DNA of 64,000 nt from Rhizobium sp. C4 (GTDB lineage Bacteria; Pseudomonadota; Alphaproteobacteria; Rhizobiales; Rhizobiaceae): the NCBI RefSeq assembly GCF_021026315.1, contig NZ_JAJNCX010000003.1, forward strand, positions 248,001 through 312,000. Direction: 5' to 3'. Of this stretch, positions 46,846 through 56,779 are shown piece after piece. Within the stretch, counting starts at the first letter, position 1. Every line of letters begins with the position of its first letter. The position numbers were made by a program, and so were the translations under genes. The notes under the pieces were generated by a model. The model was not told the DNA's origin. It did no database searches and saw only the letters and a program-made list of their open reading frames with translations.

Positions 46846-48066
46846 ATGCTCGACTTCACCACCGTTTTCGTCTTCTCGACAGGCATATGTGTCTTCGTAT
46901 GCCTGGTGACGGGCCTTGCATGGCTTTTTGACGAAACCGGCGCCGAGACGCGTAACTGGTTCATTGCCAGCGTCCTGCAGGTCTCCGGCACGTTCCTGAT
47001 GATCTCGGGAGACTTCATTCCGCTGCAGATCGGCGGTTATATCGGCGGCATCGTCTCGACGGCGGCCAGCGGTTACCTGGCGCTCGGCTACCGGCAGCTT
47101 TATGGCGAGGATGCGCGACCGACCGCAGCCCTCGTCGTCGCCTTCCTGACCGGGACCGCCGTCTACGCGACCAAGCTCCTCTCCGGCGGGCATCAGGACG
47201 GCATCTGGCTGCTCTATCTCGGTGGTTCGATCAATCTGATCGTTGCCGCGCGCGTCACCTGCCGCGGTTCGCGCCGGGAGAAGCTGCGCTTCGGCCGCAT
47301 CGCCGCCTTCACGCTCGTTGTCTATGCCGCCACCTATGTCGCCATTGCGCCGCTGGCCTATTTCTATCCGGTCCAGTTTGTCGACGGCAAGCCCGTGACA
47401 ATCTGGCTGGAGGTCACGACAATCCCGCTGGTCCTGCTCAACATGGCTGCCTATCTGATGACGCTTGTCGTCAAGCTGGAGCGCGCGACCGAGCGGCAGC
47501 GGCATCTTGCGCGGCATGACGGCCTGACCGGAGCGCTCAACCGCACCGCCTTCTACGACGCCTGGTCCCGGCGCGCGGGTCACGGCGGCGTGCTTGCGGT
47601 TCTCGATATCGACCATTTCAAATCCGTCAACGACACCTTTGGCCACCATGCCGGCGACACCGCGCTCGGGGTGTTCTGTCGTGCCGTGACGGATGCGCTG
47701 CCGAAGGGCGCGGTTTTCGGCCGTCTCGGCGGCGAGGAATTCGCGATCCTGCTCACCGATTGCGGCCCGGAGGAGGTGCGGCGCCTCCTCGATGACCTGC
47801 GCACCGTCGTGTCCGCAACATCCATCGCGGCGCGCGATGGCCGGCGGTTTTCGATCACGTTTTCCGGCGGTTATGTCGGCTTTGACGCTGGCGAAAGCGA
47901 CATGGACCGCATTTTCGCGGCCGCTGACCGTGCACTCTACACCGCCAAGAATACCGGTCGTGACCGCATCGTCGCGTTCGACGCCGGTCTGCTCCTGAGG
48001 CAGGATGCGCGGCAGCTGCGTACCAACGCCGCTCTTGGCACCGGCGTCGCTCACGCTAGCGCATGA
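46846..48066 (+). CDS. Membrane-anchored diguanylate cyclase
   Basis: The 406-residue protein has about six N-terminal membrane segments (to residue ~215) and a C-terminal GGDEF domain beginning HDGLTGALNRTAFYDAW, with metal/GTP residues in LDIDHFKSVNDTFGHHAGD and an intact GRLGGEEFAIL active site. It should make cyclic di-GMP. No RxxD inhibitory site is visible five residues before the signature, so product feedback may be weak. No EAL domain. Confidence 0.9.
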   Translation: MLDFTTVFVFSTGICVFVCLVTGLAWLFDETGAETRNWFIASVLQVSGTFLMISGDFIPLQIGGYIGGIVSTAASGYLALGYRQLYGEDARPTAALVVAFLTGTAVYATKLLSGGHQDGIWLLYLGGSINLIVAARVTCRGSRREKLRFGRIAAFTLVVYAATYVAIAPLAYFYPVQFVDGKPVTIWLEVTTIPLVLLNMAAYLMTLVVKLERATERQRHLARHDGLTGALNRTAFYDAWSRRAGHGGVLAVLDIDHFKSVNDTFGHHAGDTALGVFCRAVTDALPKGAVFGRLGGEEFAILLTDCGPEEVRRLLDDLRTVVSATSIAARDGRRFSITFSGGYVGFDAGESDMDRIFAAADRALYTAKNTGRDRIVAFDAGLLLRQDARQLRTNAALGTGVAHASA

Positions 48067-48330
48067 GCCAATGGCGACGAATGGCCGATATTCTTCGCCG
48101 CAACCTCTTTCAATTTCCGTCAAAAACGCCTAGAAAGCGCGCGCTATGATGCCGCGCCGGTGGAACATTATCATCCGAATTATTGGCCCGGCCCTTTGAG
48201 GCGCTCGCAAGGCGAGCCTGCCCGAGGGTCCGGGATTTCGGCGCTTCCCCTTGGCGCCAGACTTTCAAAAATCCATCCGCAATTTGAATGCGCGGCCCCG
48301 TTCGCGCCAGTCCGTGAGTGACAGACGTCC
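48067..48330. other. 264-bp non-coding region before ileS
   Basis: I see no gene, tRNA or riboswitch here. It presumably carries the ileS promoter; a short GGCGCTCGC/GGCGAGCC dyad near 48200 is the only structure noted. Confidence 0.4.
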
Positions 48331-51285
48331 ATGACCGAACCCCAAGAAAAAGTTGATTATTCGTCCACGCTTTACCTGCCGCAGACGGAATTTCCGATGC
48401 GCGCCGGCCTGCCTGCCAAGGAGCCGGAAATCGTTGCCCGCTGGCAGAAGATGGAGCTTTACAAGAAGCTGCGCGCCTCTGCCGCCGGCCGCGAGAAGTT
48501 CGTTCTCCACGACGGCCCTCCCTATGCCAACGGCAACATCCATATCGGCCACGCGCTGAACAAGATCCTGAAAGACGTCATCACCCGCTCGTTCCAGATG
48601 CGCGGCTTTGACAGTAATTACGTTCCCGGCTGGGACTGCCACGGCCTGCCGATCGAATGGAAGATCGAGGAAGCCTATCGCGCCAAGGGCAAGAACAAGG
48701 ACGAAGTCGACATCAACGAATTCCGCCGCGAATGCCGCGAATTCGCACAGGGCTGGATCGATATCCAGTCGGCCGAGTTCAAGCGCCTCGGCATTGAGGG
48801 CGACTTCGAACACCCCTACACGACCATGGCCTACCATTCCGAGGCCCGCATCGCCGGCGAACTGCTGAAGATCGCCAAGTCCGGCCAGCTCTATCGCGGC
48901 TCCAAGCCGATCATGTGGTCGGTCGTCGAGCGCACGGCACTGGCTGAGGCTGAGGTGGAATATCACGAGGTCGAGAGCGACACGATCTGGGTGAAGTTCC
49001 CGGTTTCTAACAACGTGCTCAGACCAGATCAACACGGTGAACCTGTTTCTGTCCACAACGGGCAGATGGGAGATCTCCGTGGAGCCTTCGTCGTCATCTG
49101 GACGACGACTCCCTGGACCATCCCCGGCAACCGCGCCATCTCCTTCTCGTCGCGCTTCCCTTACGGCCTCTATGAGGTTGAGACGGCGACGAACGACTTT
49201 GGTCCGCAGCCGGGCGAGCGCCTGATCTTCGCAACGCGGCTTGCCGATGAGGCTGCCGCCAAGGCAAAGGTCACGTTCAAGTTCATCCGCGATGTCGCGC
49301 CGGAAGAACTGGCCGCGATCACCTGCGCCCACCCGCTGGCCGCCCTCGGCTACGACTTCGCTGTCCCGCTCCTCGATGGCGACCACGTCACCGACGATGC
49401 CGGCACGGGTTTCGTCCACACGGCGCCGTCCCATGGTCGCGAAGACTTTGATGCCTGGATGGCATCTGCGCGGGTGCTGGAAGCGCGCGGCATCTCCACC
49501 AAGATCCCCTTCACCGTGGGCGATGATGGCTTCTATACGGAAGACGCGCCGGGTTTCGGCCCGTCCGCAGAAGGTGGCCCGGCCCGCGTCATGGACGACA
49601 ACGGCAAGAAGGGCGATGCCAATAATCGCGTCATCAAGGCGCTGATCGAGGCCAACAACCTCTTCGCCCGCGGCCGCATCAAGCATGACTATCCGCATTC
49701 CTGGCGCTCCAAGAAGCCGGTCATCTTCCGCAACACGCCGCAATGGTTCGTCTATATGGACAAGGAACTCGGCGACGGCTCGACGCTGCGTTCGCGTGCG
49801 CTTTCCGCCATTGACGAGACCCGTTTCGTCCCCGCCGGCGGCCAGAACCGTCTGCGCGGCATGATCGAAACGCGGCCTGACTGGGTTCTGTCCCGTCAGC
49901 GCGCCTGGGGCGTGCCGATCTGCGTGTTTGCGAATGAAGCCGGCGAAATCCTGCGCGATGACGCCGTCGATGCCCGCATCCTCGAAGCCTTCGAGGCCGA
50001 AGGCGCCGACGCCTGGTTTGCCGAAGGTGCGGCCGAACGCTTCCTCGCCGGCAAGTATGATGCCGCTGAGTGGAAGCAGGTCCGCGACATTCTCGACGTC
50101 TGGTTCGACAGTGGCTCGACGCATACCTTCACGCTGGAAGACCGCCCGGATCTCAAGTGGCCGGCGGATGTTTATCTGGAAGGTTCCGACCAGCATCGCG
50201 GCTGGTTCCATTCGTCGCTGCTCGAAAGCTGCGCCACGCGCGGCCGCGCGCCCTATAACGCCGTCGTGACGCATGGCTTCACCATGGCGGAAGACGGCCG
50301 CAAGATGTCGAAGTCGCTCGGCAATCAGGTTTTCCCGCAGGATGTCATGAAGGAATCGGGCGCGGATATCCTCCGCCTCTGGGTCATGAACACCGACTAT
50401 TGGGAAGATCAGCGCCTCGGCAAGACGATCATCCAGACCAATATCGACAGCTATCGCAAGATCCGCAACACGATCCGCTGGATGCTCGGCACGCTCGCCC
50501 ACGACAAGGGCGAGGAGATTGCCTACTCCGACCTGCCGGCGCTCGAAAAGCTGATGCTGCATCGTCTGGCCGAGTTGGATGAGATCGTGCGCAAGGGCTA
50601 TGACGAATTCGACTTCAAGCGCGTCGTGCGCTCGTTGTCGGATTTCGCAAACGTCGAACTCTCGGCCTTCTATTTCGACGTCCGCAAGGATGCGCTCTAC
50701 TGCGACGCCCCGTCGTCGCTGCGCCGCCGTGCGTCGCTGCATGTGATCCGCAAGCTTTTCGAAAGCCTTGTTCTGTGGTTTGCCCCCATGCTGCCCTTCA
50801 CGATGGAAGAGGCCTGGATCTCGCGCAAGCCGGATGCAGTCTCGGTCCATCTCGAACAGTTCCCGGAAATCCCGGGCGAGTGGAAGAACGAGGCGCTGGC
50901 CGCCAAGTGGGCGAAGATCCGCGAAGTCCGCAAGGTCGTCACCGGCGCGCTCGAAATCGAACGTCGCGAGAAGCGCATCGGCTCGTCGCTCGAGGCCGCT
51001 CCGGTCGTTCACATCACCAATGCCGAACTTCTCGATGCCCTGAAGGGCGAGGACTTCGCCGAGATCTGCATCACCTCGGAAATCGTGGTGGACGGTTCGG
51101 AAGGTCCGGCAGAGGCCTTCCGTCTTGACGAGGTTTCCGGCGTCTCCGTCGAGCCGAAGCTGGCTGAAGGTCGCAAATGCGCACGCTCGTGGAAGGTCAC
51201 GAAGGATGTCGGGTCTGACCCGGATTATCCGGAAGTTTCCGCCCGCGATGCTGCCGCACTTCGCGAACTCGGTGTAAAGTCTTGA
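48331..51285 (+). CDS. ileS: Isoleucyl-tRNA synthetase
   Basis: The 984-residue class I enzyme charges tRNA-Ile and edits valine. [19 protein letters not shown] contains the HIGH motif, the editing domain is around [14 protein letters not shown] and [10 protein letters not shown], and the KMSKS motif is in [12 protein letters not shown]. No C-terminal zinc finger cysteines are obvious. Around 49000-49085 the coding sequence is less GC-rich and inserts residues ([20 protein letters not shown]) just before WTTTPWT that I do not expect in relatives. Confidence 0.96.
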   Translation: MTEPQEKVDYSSTLYLPQTEFPMRAGLPAKEPEIVARWQKMELYKKLRASAAGREKFVLHDGPPYANGNIHIGHALNKILKDVITRSFQMRGFDSNYVPGWDCHGLPIEWKIEEAYRAKGKNKDEVDINEFRRECREFAQGWIDIQSAEFKRLGIEGDFEHPYTTMAYHSEARIAGELLKIAKSGQLYRGSKPIMWSVVERTALAEAEVEYHEVESDTIWVKFPVSNNVLRPDQHGEPVSVHNGQMGDLRGAFVVIWTTTPWTIPGNRAISFSSRFPYGLYEVETATNDFGPQPGERLIFATRLADEAAAKAKVTFKFIRDVAPEELAAITCAHPLAALGYDFAVPLLDGDHVTDDAGTGFVHTAPSHGREDFDAWMASARVLEARGISTKIPFTVGDDGFYTEDAPGFGPSAEGGPARVMDDNGKKGDANNRVIKALIEANNLFARGRIKHDYPHSWRSKKPVIFRNTPQWFVYMDKELGDGSTLRSRALSAIDETRFVPAGGQNRLRGMIETRPDWVLSRQRAWGVPICVFANEAGEILRDDAVDARILEAFEAEGADAWFAEGAAERFLAGKYDAAEWKQVRDILDVWFDSGSTHTFTLEDRPDLKWPADVYLEGSDQHRGWFHSSLLESCATRGRAPYNAVVTHGFTMAEDGRKMSKSLGNQVFPQDVMKESGADILRLWVMNTDYWEDQRLGKTIIQTNIDSYRKIRNTIRWMLGTLAHDKGEEIAYSDLPALEKLMLHRLAELDEIVRKGYDEFDFKRVVRSLSDFANVELSAFYFDVRKDALYCDAPSSLRRRASLHVIRKLFESLVLWFAPMLPFTMEEAWISRKPDAVSVHLEQFPEIPGEWKNEALAAKWAKIREVRKVVTGALEIERREKRIGSSLEAAPVVHITNAELLDALKGEDFAEICITSEIVVDGSEGPAEAFRLDEVSGVSVEPKLAEGRKCARSWKVTKDVGSDPDYPEVSARDAAALRELGVKS

Positions 51286-51287
51286 GT

Positions 51288-51333
51288 AAAATACCGGATG
51301 AGGTTTGCCTTTTCTGAACCCATCCGGTATTTT
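51288..51333 (+). terminator. Terminator of ileS
   Basis: A perfect 13-bp stem, AAAATACCGGATG at 51288-51300 with CATCCGGTATTTT at 51321-51333, closes a 20-base loop directly after the stop. Confidence 0.82.
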
Positions 51334-51441
51334 CCGCCCGAAATTGGCCGGAATTTCGGTTAATGGCTTTTAAATTCCGGTCGTAGGCCGTAGTAAAAGG
51401 CGTGCGGAATGCGCGCCCAGGCATCAGGGACAATCAGAAAC

Positions 51442-52053
51442 ATGACCTCTTGGTTTCGAGTAGCAGTCGGTATTCTTGGCGTGACGGTTTCCGTGACGAC
51501 GCTGAGCGGCTGCATCAGTAGCCCGACCTACGGAACCAACAAGACCGCTGCAGAGCACCTGATGGATGACGTCGGCAGCGTTCTCGACATCACGCCGCAG
51601 AACAAGAACGACAAGATTGCCTATCAGCCCAATCCCAAGCTGGTCGTTCCGGCCCGCAAGGATCAGCTGATCGCGCCGCAGCAGTCGCTGGCTGACGCCA
51701 AGAGCAATCCGAAGTGGGTGGAAAGCCCGGAAGAAACCCGCCAGCGTCTGCGCGAGGAAGCCGACCAGCAGGGCAACGGTTACCGTTCGCCGCTGCTTGG
51801 CCAGACCGCCGCCAACCAGACCAAGTCTCTTGCCGAGCAGCGTCAGGCCTATCGCGACGCACGCAAGATCGACCAGGGAATCTATTCCGACAAGCGTCGC
51901 TTCCTCAGCGACCCGCCGCTGGACTACCGCAAGGTCGATCAGGCGGAACTGACCGACCTCGGCACGCCCGAGAAGGTCAAGGAGCGGGAGCGCAAGAAGG
52001 AAGCGGCCGCTGCCAAGCAGACAAACCACAAATGGTGGGACGTTTTCGACTGA
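51442..52053 (+). CDS. Lipoprotein of unknown function
   Basis: The 203-residue protein has a lipoprotein signal: MTSWFRVAVGILGVTVSVTT followed by the lipobox LSGC, so it is acylated and membrane-anchored on the periplasmic side. The mature part is highly charged, rich in Q, D, K and R, and ends in a coiled-coil-like TPEKVKERERKKEAAAAKQTNHKWWDVFD. I recall rhizobial lipoproteins after ileS next to M16 peptidases, but none is present here. A terminator follows. Confidence 0.75.
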   Translation: MTSWFRVAVGILGVTVSVTTLSGCISSPTYGTNKTAAEHLMDDVGSVLDITPQNKNDKIAYQPNPKLVVPARKDQLIAPQQSLADAKSNPKWVESPEETRQRLREEADQQGNGYRSPLLGQTAANQTKSLAEQRQAYRDARKIDQGIYSDKRRFLSDPPLDYRKVDQAELTDLGTPEKVKERERKKEAAAAKQTNHKWWDVFD

Positions 52054-52074
52054 TATCGCAAAGGTTTATCAGAA

Positions 52075-52105
52075 AGCCCGAAACCGGAAGGTTTCGGGCT
52101 TTTTT
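52075..52105 (+). terminator. Terminator of the lipoprotein gene
   Basis: Perfect 11-bp stem AGCCCGAAACC/GGTTTCGGGCT (52075-52085, 52090-52100), GGAA loop, followed by TTTTT. Confidence 0.9.
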
Positions 52106-52189
52106 GTTTGGCGATACCGGCGCGACCATTGCCGCCTGCGACTGAGTTGGACATACATGCGACTCAGTTGAATAAGTGGGCGCTTGAAC

Positions 52190-52999
52190 ATGCCAAGTAT
52201 CTATCGCGTCGTGATCTTGCGTGCTGCGCTGACGGCCCTCCTGTCGCTTGTCGCGTCCTTTTCGATTTCCTACGTCGTGGTGCCGCTGCTGGGCGGAAAG
52301 CTTGAGGGTGCCGGCCTGATCATGACGCTGGTTCTGCCTGTCGTCATCGGGTTTCCGGCAAGCGCCGTCCAGTTCTGGCAATTCGAGACCACGCGCCGGC
52401 TGAGAGACAGTCTCGTGAAGGCGCTGACCCAGCTCGACGACGTCAATGCGAAGCTGGTCGGTTCGAACATGGAACTGCTGCGCGAGCGCAGCCATGATCC
52501 CCTGACGCGGCTGCTGACGGAAGATGTCTTCCGCGAGCGCATGCTGCATCAGCCGGGGCACCCGGATATCGGCCAGTTGGTCAAGTTGCGGGTGGATGGC
52601 CTCGCCGGCCTGCGCAAGAGCCACGGCGGTGCGGCGGCCGACACGGCGATCTTTGCCGCCGCTGCCGCCATCAGGAGCACCTTGCGCCCGGTCGATTTCG
52701 CCGGCCGCATCGGAGATCACGACCTGGCGATCTTCATGCCCGGCTCGACGCCCATTCTCGCCTCGCTGGCCATCGGCTCGATCTCGCAGGCGGTCTCGGC
52801 CGTGCAGCTACCCTTCCCGGGCGACGGCCCGCGGCCGATGACGCTGTCGGTCGGTGGTGTCGAATGCGCCCCGGGCTTCATCATCGAAACCGCGCTGGAA
52901 GTGGCTGATGCGGAGCTCGAGCGCTCGTCGGCGCAGGGCGGCAATTGCAGCCACTGGGGCAATCTGCGTGGTCCCAACCTTTCCCGCAACACCCGGTAA
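52190..52999 (+). CDS. Degenerate GGDEF-domain membrane protein
   Basis: The 269-residue protein has two membrane segments (about residues 8-30 and 45-65), a linker helix, and a GGDEF-like domain starting HDPLTRLLTEDVFRERM. The active-site loop is GRIGDHDLAIF instead of GRxGGDEF, and the metal-binding DIDxFK is replaced by LRVDGLAGL, so cyclase activity is unlikely. It may be a c-di-GMP receptor or have lost nucleotide function. ATG 52190 is the probable start. A GNAT gene follows by 29 bases. Confidence 0.75.
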   Translation: MPSIYRVVILRAALTALLSLVASFSISYVVVPLLGGKLEGAGLIMTLVLPVVIGFPASAVQFWQFETTRRLRDSLVKALTQLDDVNAKLVGSNMELLRERSHDPLTRLLTEDVFRERMLHQPGHPDIGQLVKLRVDGLAGLRKSHGGAAADTAIFAAAAAIRSTLRPVDFAGRIGDHDLAIFMPGSTPILASLAIGSISQAVSAVQLPFPGDGPRPMTLSVGGVECAPGFIIETALEVADAELERSSAQGGNCSHWGNLRGPNLSRNTR

Positions 53000-53028
53000 A
53001 TCCCGGCCCATTCAATCCGGAGAACGAC

Positions 53029-53508
53029 ATGCCCGCCACCATCCGCAAGGCGACGATCGCCGACACACCGACCATCTTCCGCTTCATCTGCGATCTTGCC
53101 GAATTCGAGCATGCGGCCGACGAGGTCGAGACCAGCGTCGAGCAGCTGGAAGAGACCGTCTTCGGGCCCGATGCCGTGGTCGATGCGCTGATCTGCGAGG
53201 ACGAGGGCGAGCCGGTCGCCTTTGCGCTCTGGTACTACACCTTCTCCACCTGGCAGGGCCGTCCGGGCATCTATCTCGAAGACCTCTATGTCATGCCATC
53301 GGCGCGGCAGAAGGGCATCGGCACGATGATCCTGAAACATCTCGCCAATTTCGCGCTCGACAATGGCTATGGCCGGTTCGAGTGGAGCGTGCTCGACTGG
53401 AATACGCCGGCGATCCGCACCTATGACGCGACAGGGGCGAAGCCGCAGGGCGAATGGATCCGCTATCGCCTCTCGGGCGAGGAGCTTCATGCCTTCGCGA
53501 AGGGCTGA
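53029..53508 (+). CDS. GNAT acetyltransferase, diamine/thialysine N-acetyltransferase-like
   Basis: The 159-residue protein has the GNAT acetyl-CoA loop in the segment RQKGIGTMILKHLA and substrate-side sequence YYTFSTWQGRPGIYLEDLYVMP, which is the hallmark of the spermidine/spermine- and thialysine-acetyltransferase branch, followed by FEWSVLDWNTPAIRTY. It should acetylate a small polyamine-like amine. ATG 53029 has GGAGAA upstream. It is convergent with tadA (3-base gap). Confidence 0.85.
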   Translation: MPATIRKATIADTPTIFRFICDLAEFEHAADEVETSVEQLEETVFGPDAVVDALICEDEGEPVAFALWYYTFSTWQGRPGIYLEDLYVMPSARQKGIGTMILKHLANFALDNGYGRFEWSVLDWNTPAIRTYDATGAKPQGEWIRYRLSGEELHAFAKG

Positions 53509-53511
53509 CGC

Positions 53512-53961
53512 TCACCGGCGGTTGGCAAAGAAGTCCTTGAGGATTGCCGCCGCTTGCTGCTCGGCAATGCCGGAATAGACTTCCGGCGCATGATGGCAGG
53601 TCGGCTGCGCATAGAAGCGCCCGCCATGATCCACGCCGCCGCCTTTCTCATCCTCCGCGCCATAATAGAGCCGGCGGATGCGGGCAAAGGAGATCGCCGC
53701 CGCGCACATGGCGCAGGGCTCCAGCGTCACATAGAGATCGGCATCGATCAGCCGCTCGGAACCGAGCTTGGCGGAGGCCTCGCGGATCGCCAGGATCTCG
53801 GCATGCGCGGTCACATCATTGAGTTCGCGCGTGCGGTTGCCGGCACTGGCAATCACCTCGCCGCCAAGCACGATGACGGCACCAACGGGCACTTCGCCGC
53901 GCGTGGCAGCGGCTCGCGCCTCTTCAAGCGCCCGATCCATGATGCGATTTGACCCGTTCAC
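53512..53961 (-). CDS. tadA: tRNA-specific adenosine deaminase
   Basis: The 149-residue enzyme converts the wobble adenosine of tRNA-Arg to inosine. VTAHAEILAI supplies the zinc histidine and catalytic glutamate, and EPCAMCAAAI the two zinc cysteines. Full length. The first codon is GTG at 53961; the internal ATG at residue 8 (MDRALEEARAAA) matches relatives better and is an alternative start. Confidence 0.93.
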   Translation of the reverse strand: MNGSNRIMDRALEEARAAATRGEVPVGAVIVLGGEVIASAGNRTRELNDVTAHAEILAIREASAKLGSERLIDADLYVTLEPCAMCAAAISFARIRRLYYGAEDEKGGGVDHGGRFYAQPTCHHAPEVYSGIAEQQAAAILKDFFANRR

Positions 53962-54124
53962 GCGAGAAACCTCTTAACGTCGTGATTGCGACCTGATAAG
54001 GGACGCCAAACGAATAGGCAAATTCAGGAACAAGTCCAGCGAAAGCGAAAGCGCGCGCCGGGTTTGGGTGTCGGGTGACACGAGACAGCCTGTTTGCGGC
54101 TCAAGAATAAGTGGACAGCCTCTC

Positions 54125-56218
54125 ATGGCATTCGATGACGAAAAGAAGCGCCCGGCCCGCAAGCCGGCTGGCGGCGCAGGCAAACGAGATTCCGCCGCAG
54201 GCGCCAAGGGTGGCAAACCCTATGGCAAGCCGGCAGGCAAAAGCTTTGGCGGCGAAGGCCGGACCTTCTCCAAGGGTGCCGAAGGCGGCGCGGAGAAGCG
54301 TTTCGGCAAACCGGCCGGCAAGAGCTTCGCGAAAAGCGACGAGGGCGGCGCCGAGAAGCGCTTCGGCAAGTCCGAGGGCCGGTCTTATGGCAAGCCGGGC
54401 GACAAGCCCAGATCCTTTGACAAGCCGGCAGGCAAGCCGTTTGGCAAGCCGGGTGGCAAGCCCGCCTTCAAGTCCGATCGCCCGAAGGGCGACGGCAAGT
54501 TTGCTGGCGCCGGTGCGGCACCCAGGCCCGCAACCGAAAATGCCGGCCTCGTGCCCGAGCGTATTTCCAAGCTGCTGGCGCGCGCCGGCGTTGCCTCGCG
54601 CCGCGATGTCGAGCGCATGATCATGGAAGGCCGCATTCGCCTCAACGGCGAAGTGCTGACCGCGCCGGCCGTCAACGCCACCTATGCCGACAATATCGAA
54701 GTCGATGGCGAACGCATTCGCGGCCCGGAACGCACGCGCCTCTGGCTTTACCACAAGCCGGCCGGGCTCGTGACCACCAATGCCGATCCGGAAGGTCGTC
54801 CGACGGTGTTCGACAACCTGCCCGAAGGCCTGCCGCGCGTCATGTCCATCGGCCGCCTCGACATCAACACCGAAGGCCTGCTGCTGCTGACCAATGACGG
54901 TGGTCTCGCCCGCGTGCTGGAACTGCCCTCGACCGGCTGGCTGCGCCGCTATCGCGTCCGCGCCCACGGCTCGGTCGATCAGGCCAAGCTCGACCAGCTC
55001 AAGGACGGCATCGCCGTTGACGGCGTGCTCTATGGCGGCATCGACGCGATCCTCGATCGTGAACAGGGCCACAATGCCTGGATTACCATGGGTCTGCGCG
55101 AAGGCAAGAACCGTGAAATCAAGAACGTTCTCGGCGCCATCGGCCTCGACGTGAACCGCCTGATCCGCATTTCCTATGGCCCCTTCCAGCTCGGCAATCT
55201 GCCGGAAGGCCAGGTCATGGAAATCAAAGGCCGCATGCTGCGCGACCAGCTGGGTCCGCGCCTCATCGAAGACGCCAAGGCCAATTTCGACGCGCCGATC
55301 TTTGACCATAGCGGTGCGCTCGTCGTGGAAGAGGAAGAGGCCCGTCCGCCCGCCCGCAAGCCGCGCGAGATGTCCGACCGTGGCCCTCGTCCCGAACGCA
55401 GCGATCGTAGCGATCGCAGTGACAGAGGCGATCGCGGCGACCGTCCGCAGCGCGAACGTTCCTTCGGCGACAAGCCCTTTGGCGCCAAGCCGGCCCGCGC
55501 TGGCGGTGGCGATCGCTCCGACGACCGCTCGGACAAGAAGAAGATCCCGCCGCGCAATCAGCGCAGCGCCAATGTCTGGATGGCCCCCGGTGCCCGTCCG
55601 CTCGGCGAAAAGGAAGCTGCCAAGGTTGCCAAGCGTGGCAATCGAGGCCCGCGTCCTGACGAGCGCAAGCCCGAGGCGACCATCTCCGACCGCGTTGTCC
55701 GTCCCTCGGTTCTGAAGGTTCGCGACGACGAAGGCCAGTGGATCCGCTCGACCGGTGACGCTGACAAGAAACGTGAAGGCGAAGGCGGCCGTGACCGCAA
55801 GCGCGGCTTCGGTGACCGTCCGCGTGATGACCGTCCCCGTGATGACAGGCCCCGTGAGGATCGCCCCCGTGGCGAACGCTCCTTCGGTGATCGTCCCTAT
55901 GGCGACCGTCCGCCGCGCGAACCGCGTGAAGGCGGCCGCGACGATGCTCGTCCGGCACGGGCCTTCTCCGGAAAGCCGAGATCCGACCGTGACGGCGCCG
56001 ATCGCCCGTTCGGCGACAAGCCCCGCGGCAAGTCCTTTGGCAAGCCTTCGGGCGACAAGCCGTTTGGCGCACGCGGCGGCAAGCCGGGTGGCGGCAAGGG
56101 CTTTGGCGGCAAACCCGGCGGCGGTGGCAAGCCAGGTGGCGGCAAACCCGGTGGTGGTCGCGGTTTCGGTGGCAAGCCTTCCGGCGGGCCACGCGGCGGC
56201 GGCAAGCCGAAGGGCTAA
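54125..56218 (+). CDS. rluB: rRNA pseudouridine synthase (RluB-type) with long disordered tails
   Basis: The 697-residue protein has an S4 RNA-binding domain (about residues 144-205, RISKLLARAGVASRRDVERMI) and a pseudouridine synthase domain with catalytic aspartate in GRLDINTEGLLLLTNDG (about residue 246), ending near residue 400. Residues 1-140 are a low-complexity lysine/glycine/proline tail with repeats such as FGKPAGKSF. Residues ~405-697 are an arginine/glycine/aspartate tail (RPRDDRPRDD, GKPGGG). E. coli RluB is about 290 residues, so the tails are extreme. ATG 54125 is the likely start; upstream codons have no ribosome site. rsmD follows by three bases. Confidence 0.9.
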   Translation: MAFDDEKKRPARKPAGGAGKRDSAAGAKGGKPYGKPAGKSFGGEGRTFSKGAEGGAEKRFGKPAGKSFAKSDEGGAEKRFGKSEGRSYGKPGDKPRSFDKPAGKPFGKPGGKPAFKSDRPKGDGKFAGAGAAPRPATENAGLVPERISKLLARAGVASRRDVERMIMEGRIRLNGEVLTAPAVNATYADNIEVDGERIRGPERTRLWLYHKPAGLVTTNADPEGRPTVFDNLPEGLPRVMSIGRLDINTEGLLLLTNDGGLARVLELPSTGWLRRYRVRAHGSVDQAKLDQLKDGIAVDGVLYGGIDAILDREQGHNAWITMGLREGKNREIKNVLGAIGLDVNRLIRISYGPFQLGNLPEGQVMEIKGRMLRDQLGPRLIEDAKANFDAPIFDHSGALVVEEEEARPPARKPREMSDRGPRPERSDRSDRSDRGDRGDRPQRERSFGDKPFGAKPARAGGGDRSDDRSDKKKIPPRNQRSANVWMAPGARPLGEKEAAKVAKRGNRGPRPDERKPEATISDRVVRPSVLKVRDDEGQWIRSTGDADKKREGEGGRDRKRGFGDRPRDDRPRDDRPREDRPRGERSFGDRPYGDRPPREPREGGRDDARPARAFSGKPRSDRDGADRPFGDKPRGKSFGKPSGDKPFGARGGKPGGGKGFGGKPGGGGKPGGGKPGGGRGFGGKPSGGPRGGGKPKG

Positions 56219-56221
56219 GCC

Positions 56222-56779
56222 ATGCGTATCGTCGGCGGTGAATTTCGCGGCCGCGCCCTGGCCGCGCCCAAATCCAACGACATCCGTCCGACCACGGACC
56301 GGACGCGCGAGAGCCTGTTCAACATTCTCGCGCACAGCTACCCGGAAGCGCTGGACAGGACGCGGATCCTCGAGCTCTTCGCCGGCACGGGTGCCGTCGG
56401 GCTCGAGGCGATTTCGCGTGGCTGTCAGCAGGGCCTTTTTGTCGAGACCAGCGTCGAGGGCAGGGGCCTGCTGCGCCAGAACATCGAAACGCTCGGCCTG
56501 CAGTCGCGCGCCCGCATCTTCCGCCGCGATGCCACCGATCTCGGGATCGTCGGCACGATGGAACCCTTTCATATTCTCTTCGCAGATCCGCCGTATGGAA
56601 AGGGTTTGGGCGAAAAGGCAATTGCAGCCGCCATTAAGGGCGGCTGGCTGGTTCCCGGTGCGCTGGTCATTCTGGAAGAGCGGGCTGATGTTGCACCGGT
56701 CATCCCGCAGGGCCTGACGTTTATCGAGGAGCGCGCCTTCGGAGATACGAAGATGCACTTTTATCGTTTCGGCGCGTGA
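56222..56779 (+). CDS. rsmD: 16S rRNA m2G966 methyltransferase
   Basis: The 185-residue enzyme opens with MRIVGGEFRGRALAAPKSNDIRPTTDRTRESLFNIL, typical of RsmD, with the SAM loop LELFAGTGAVGLEAISRG and the N-methylase motif FADPPYGKG. It lies three bases after rluB and its stop overlaps the following patatin gene, making an rRNA-modification operon. Confidence 0.95.
   Translation: MRIVGGEFRGRALAAPKSNDIRPTTDRTRESLFNILAHSYPEALDRTRILELFAGTGAVGLEAISRGCQQGLFVETSVEGRGLLRQNIETLGLQSRARIFRRDATDLGIVGTMEPFHILFADPPYGKGLGEKAIAAAIKGGWLVPGALVILEERADVAPVIPQGLTFIEERAFGDTKMHFYRFGA

Noticed and set aside
48265..51012. 915-residue open frame antisense to ileS
   Set aside because: Shadow of ileS; no domains and no start context.
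54990..56200. Repeat array that might be mistaken for a CRISPR
   Set aside because: The repeats are degenerate in-frame codon repeats of the RluB tail without constant-length spacers.
54101..56758. 885-residue minus-strand frame across rluB and rsmD
   Set aside because: Low-complexity alanine/threonine-rich mirror of the rluB tails.
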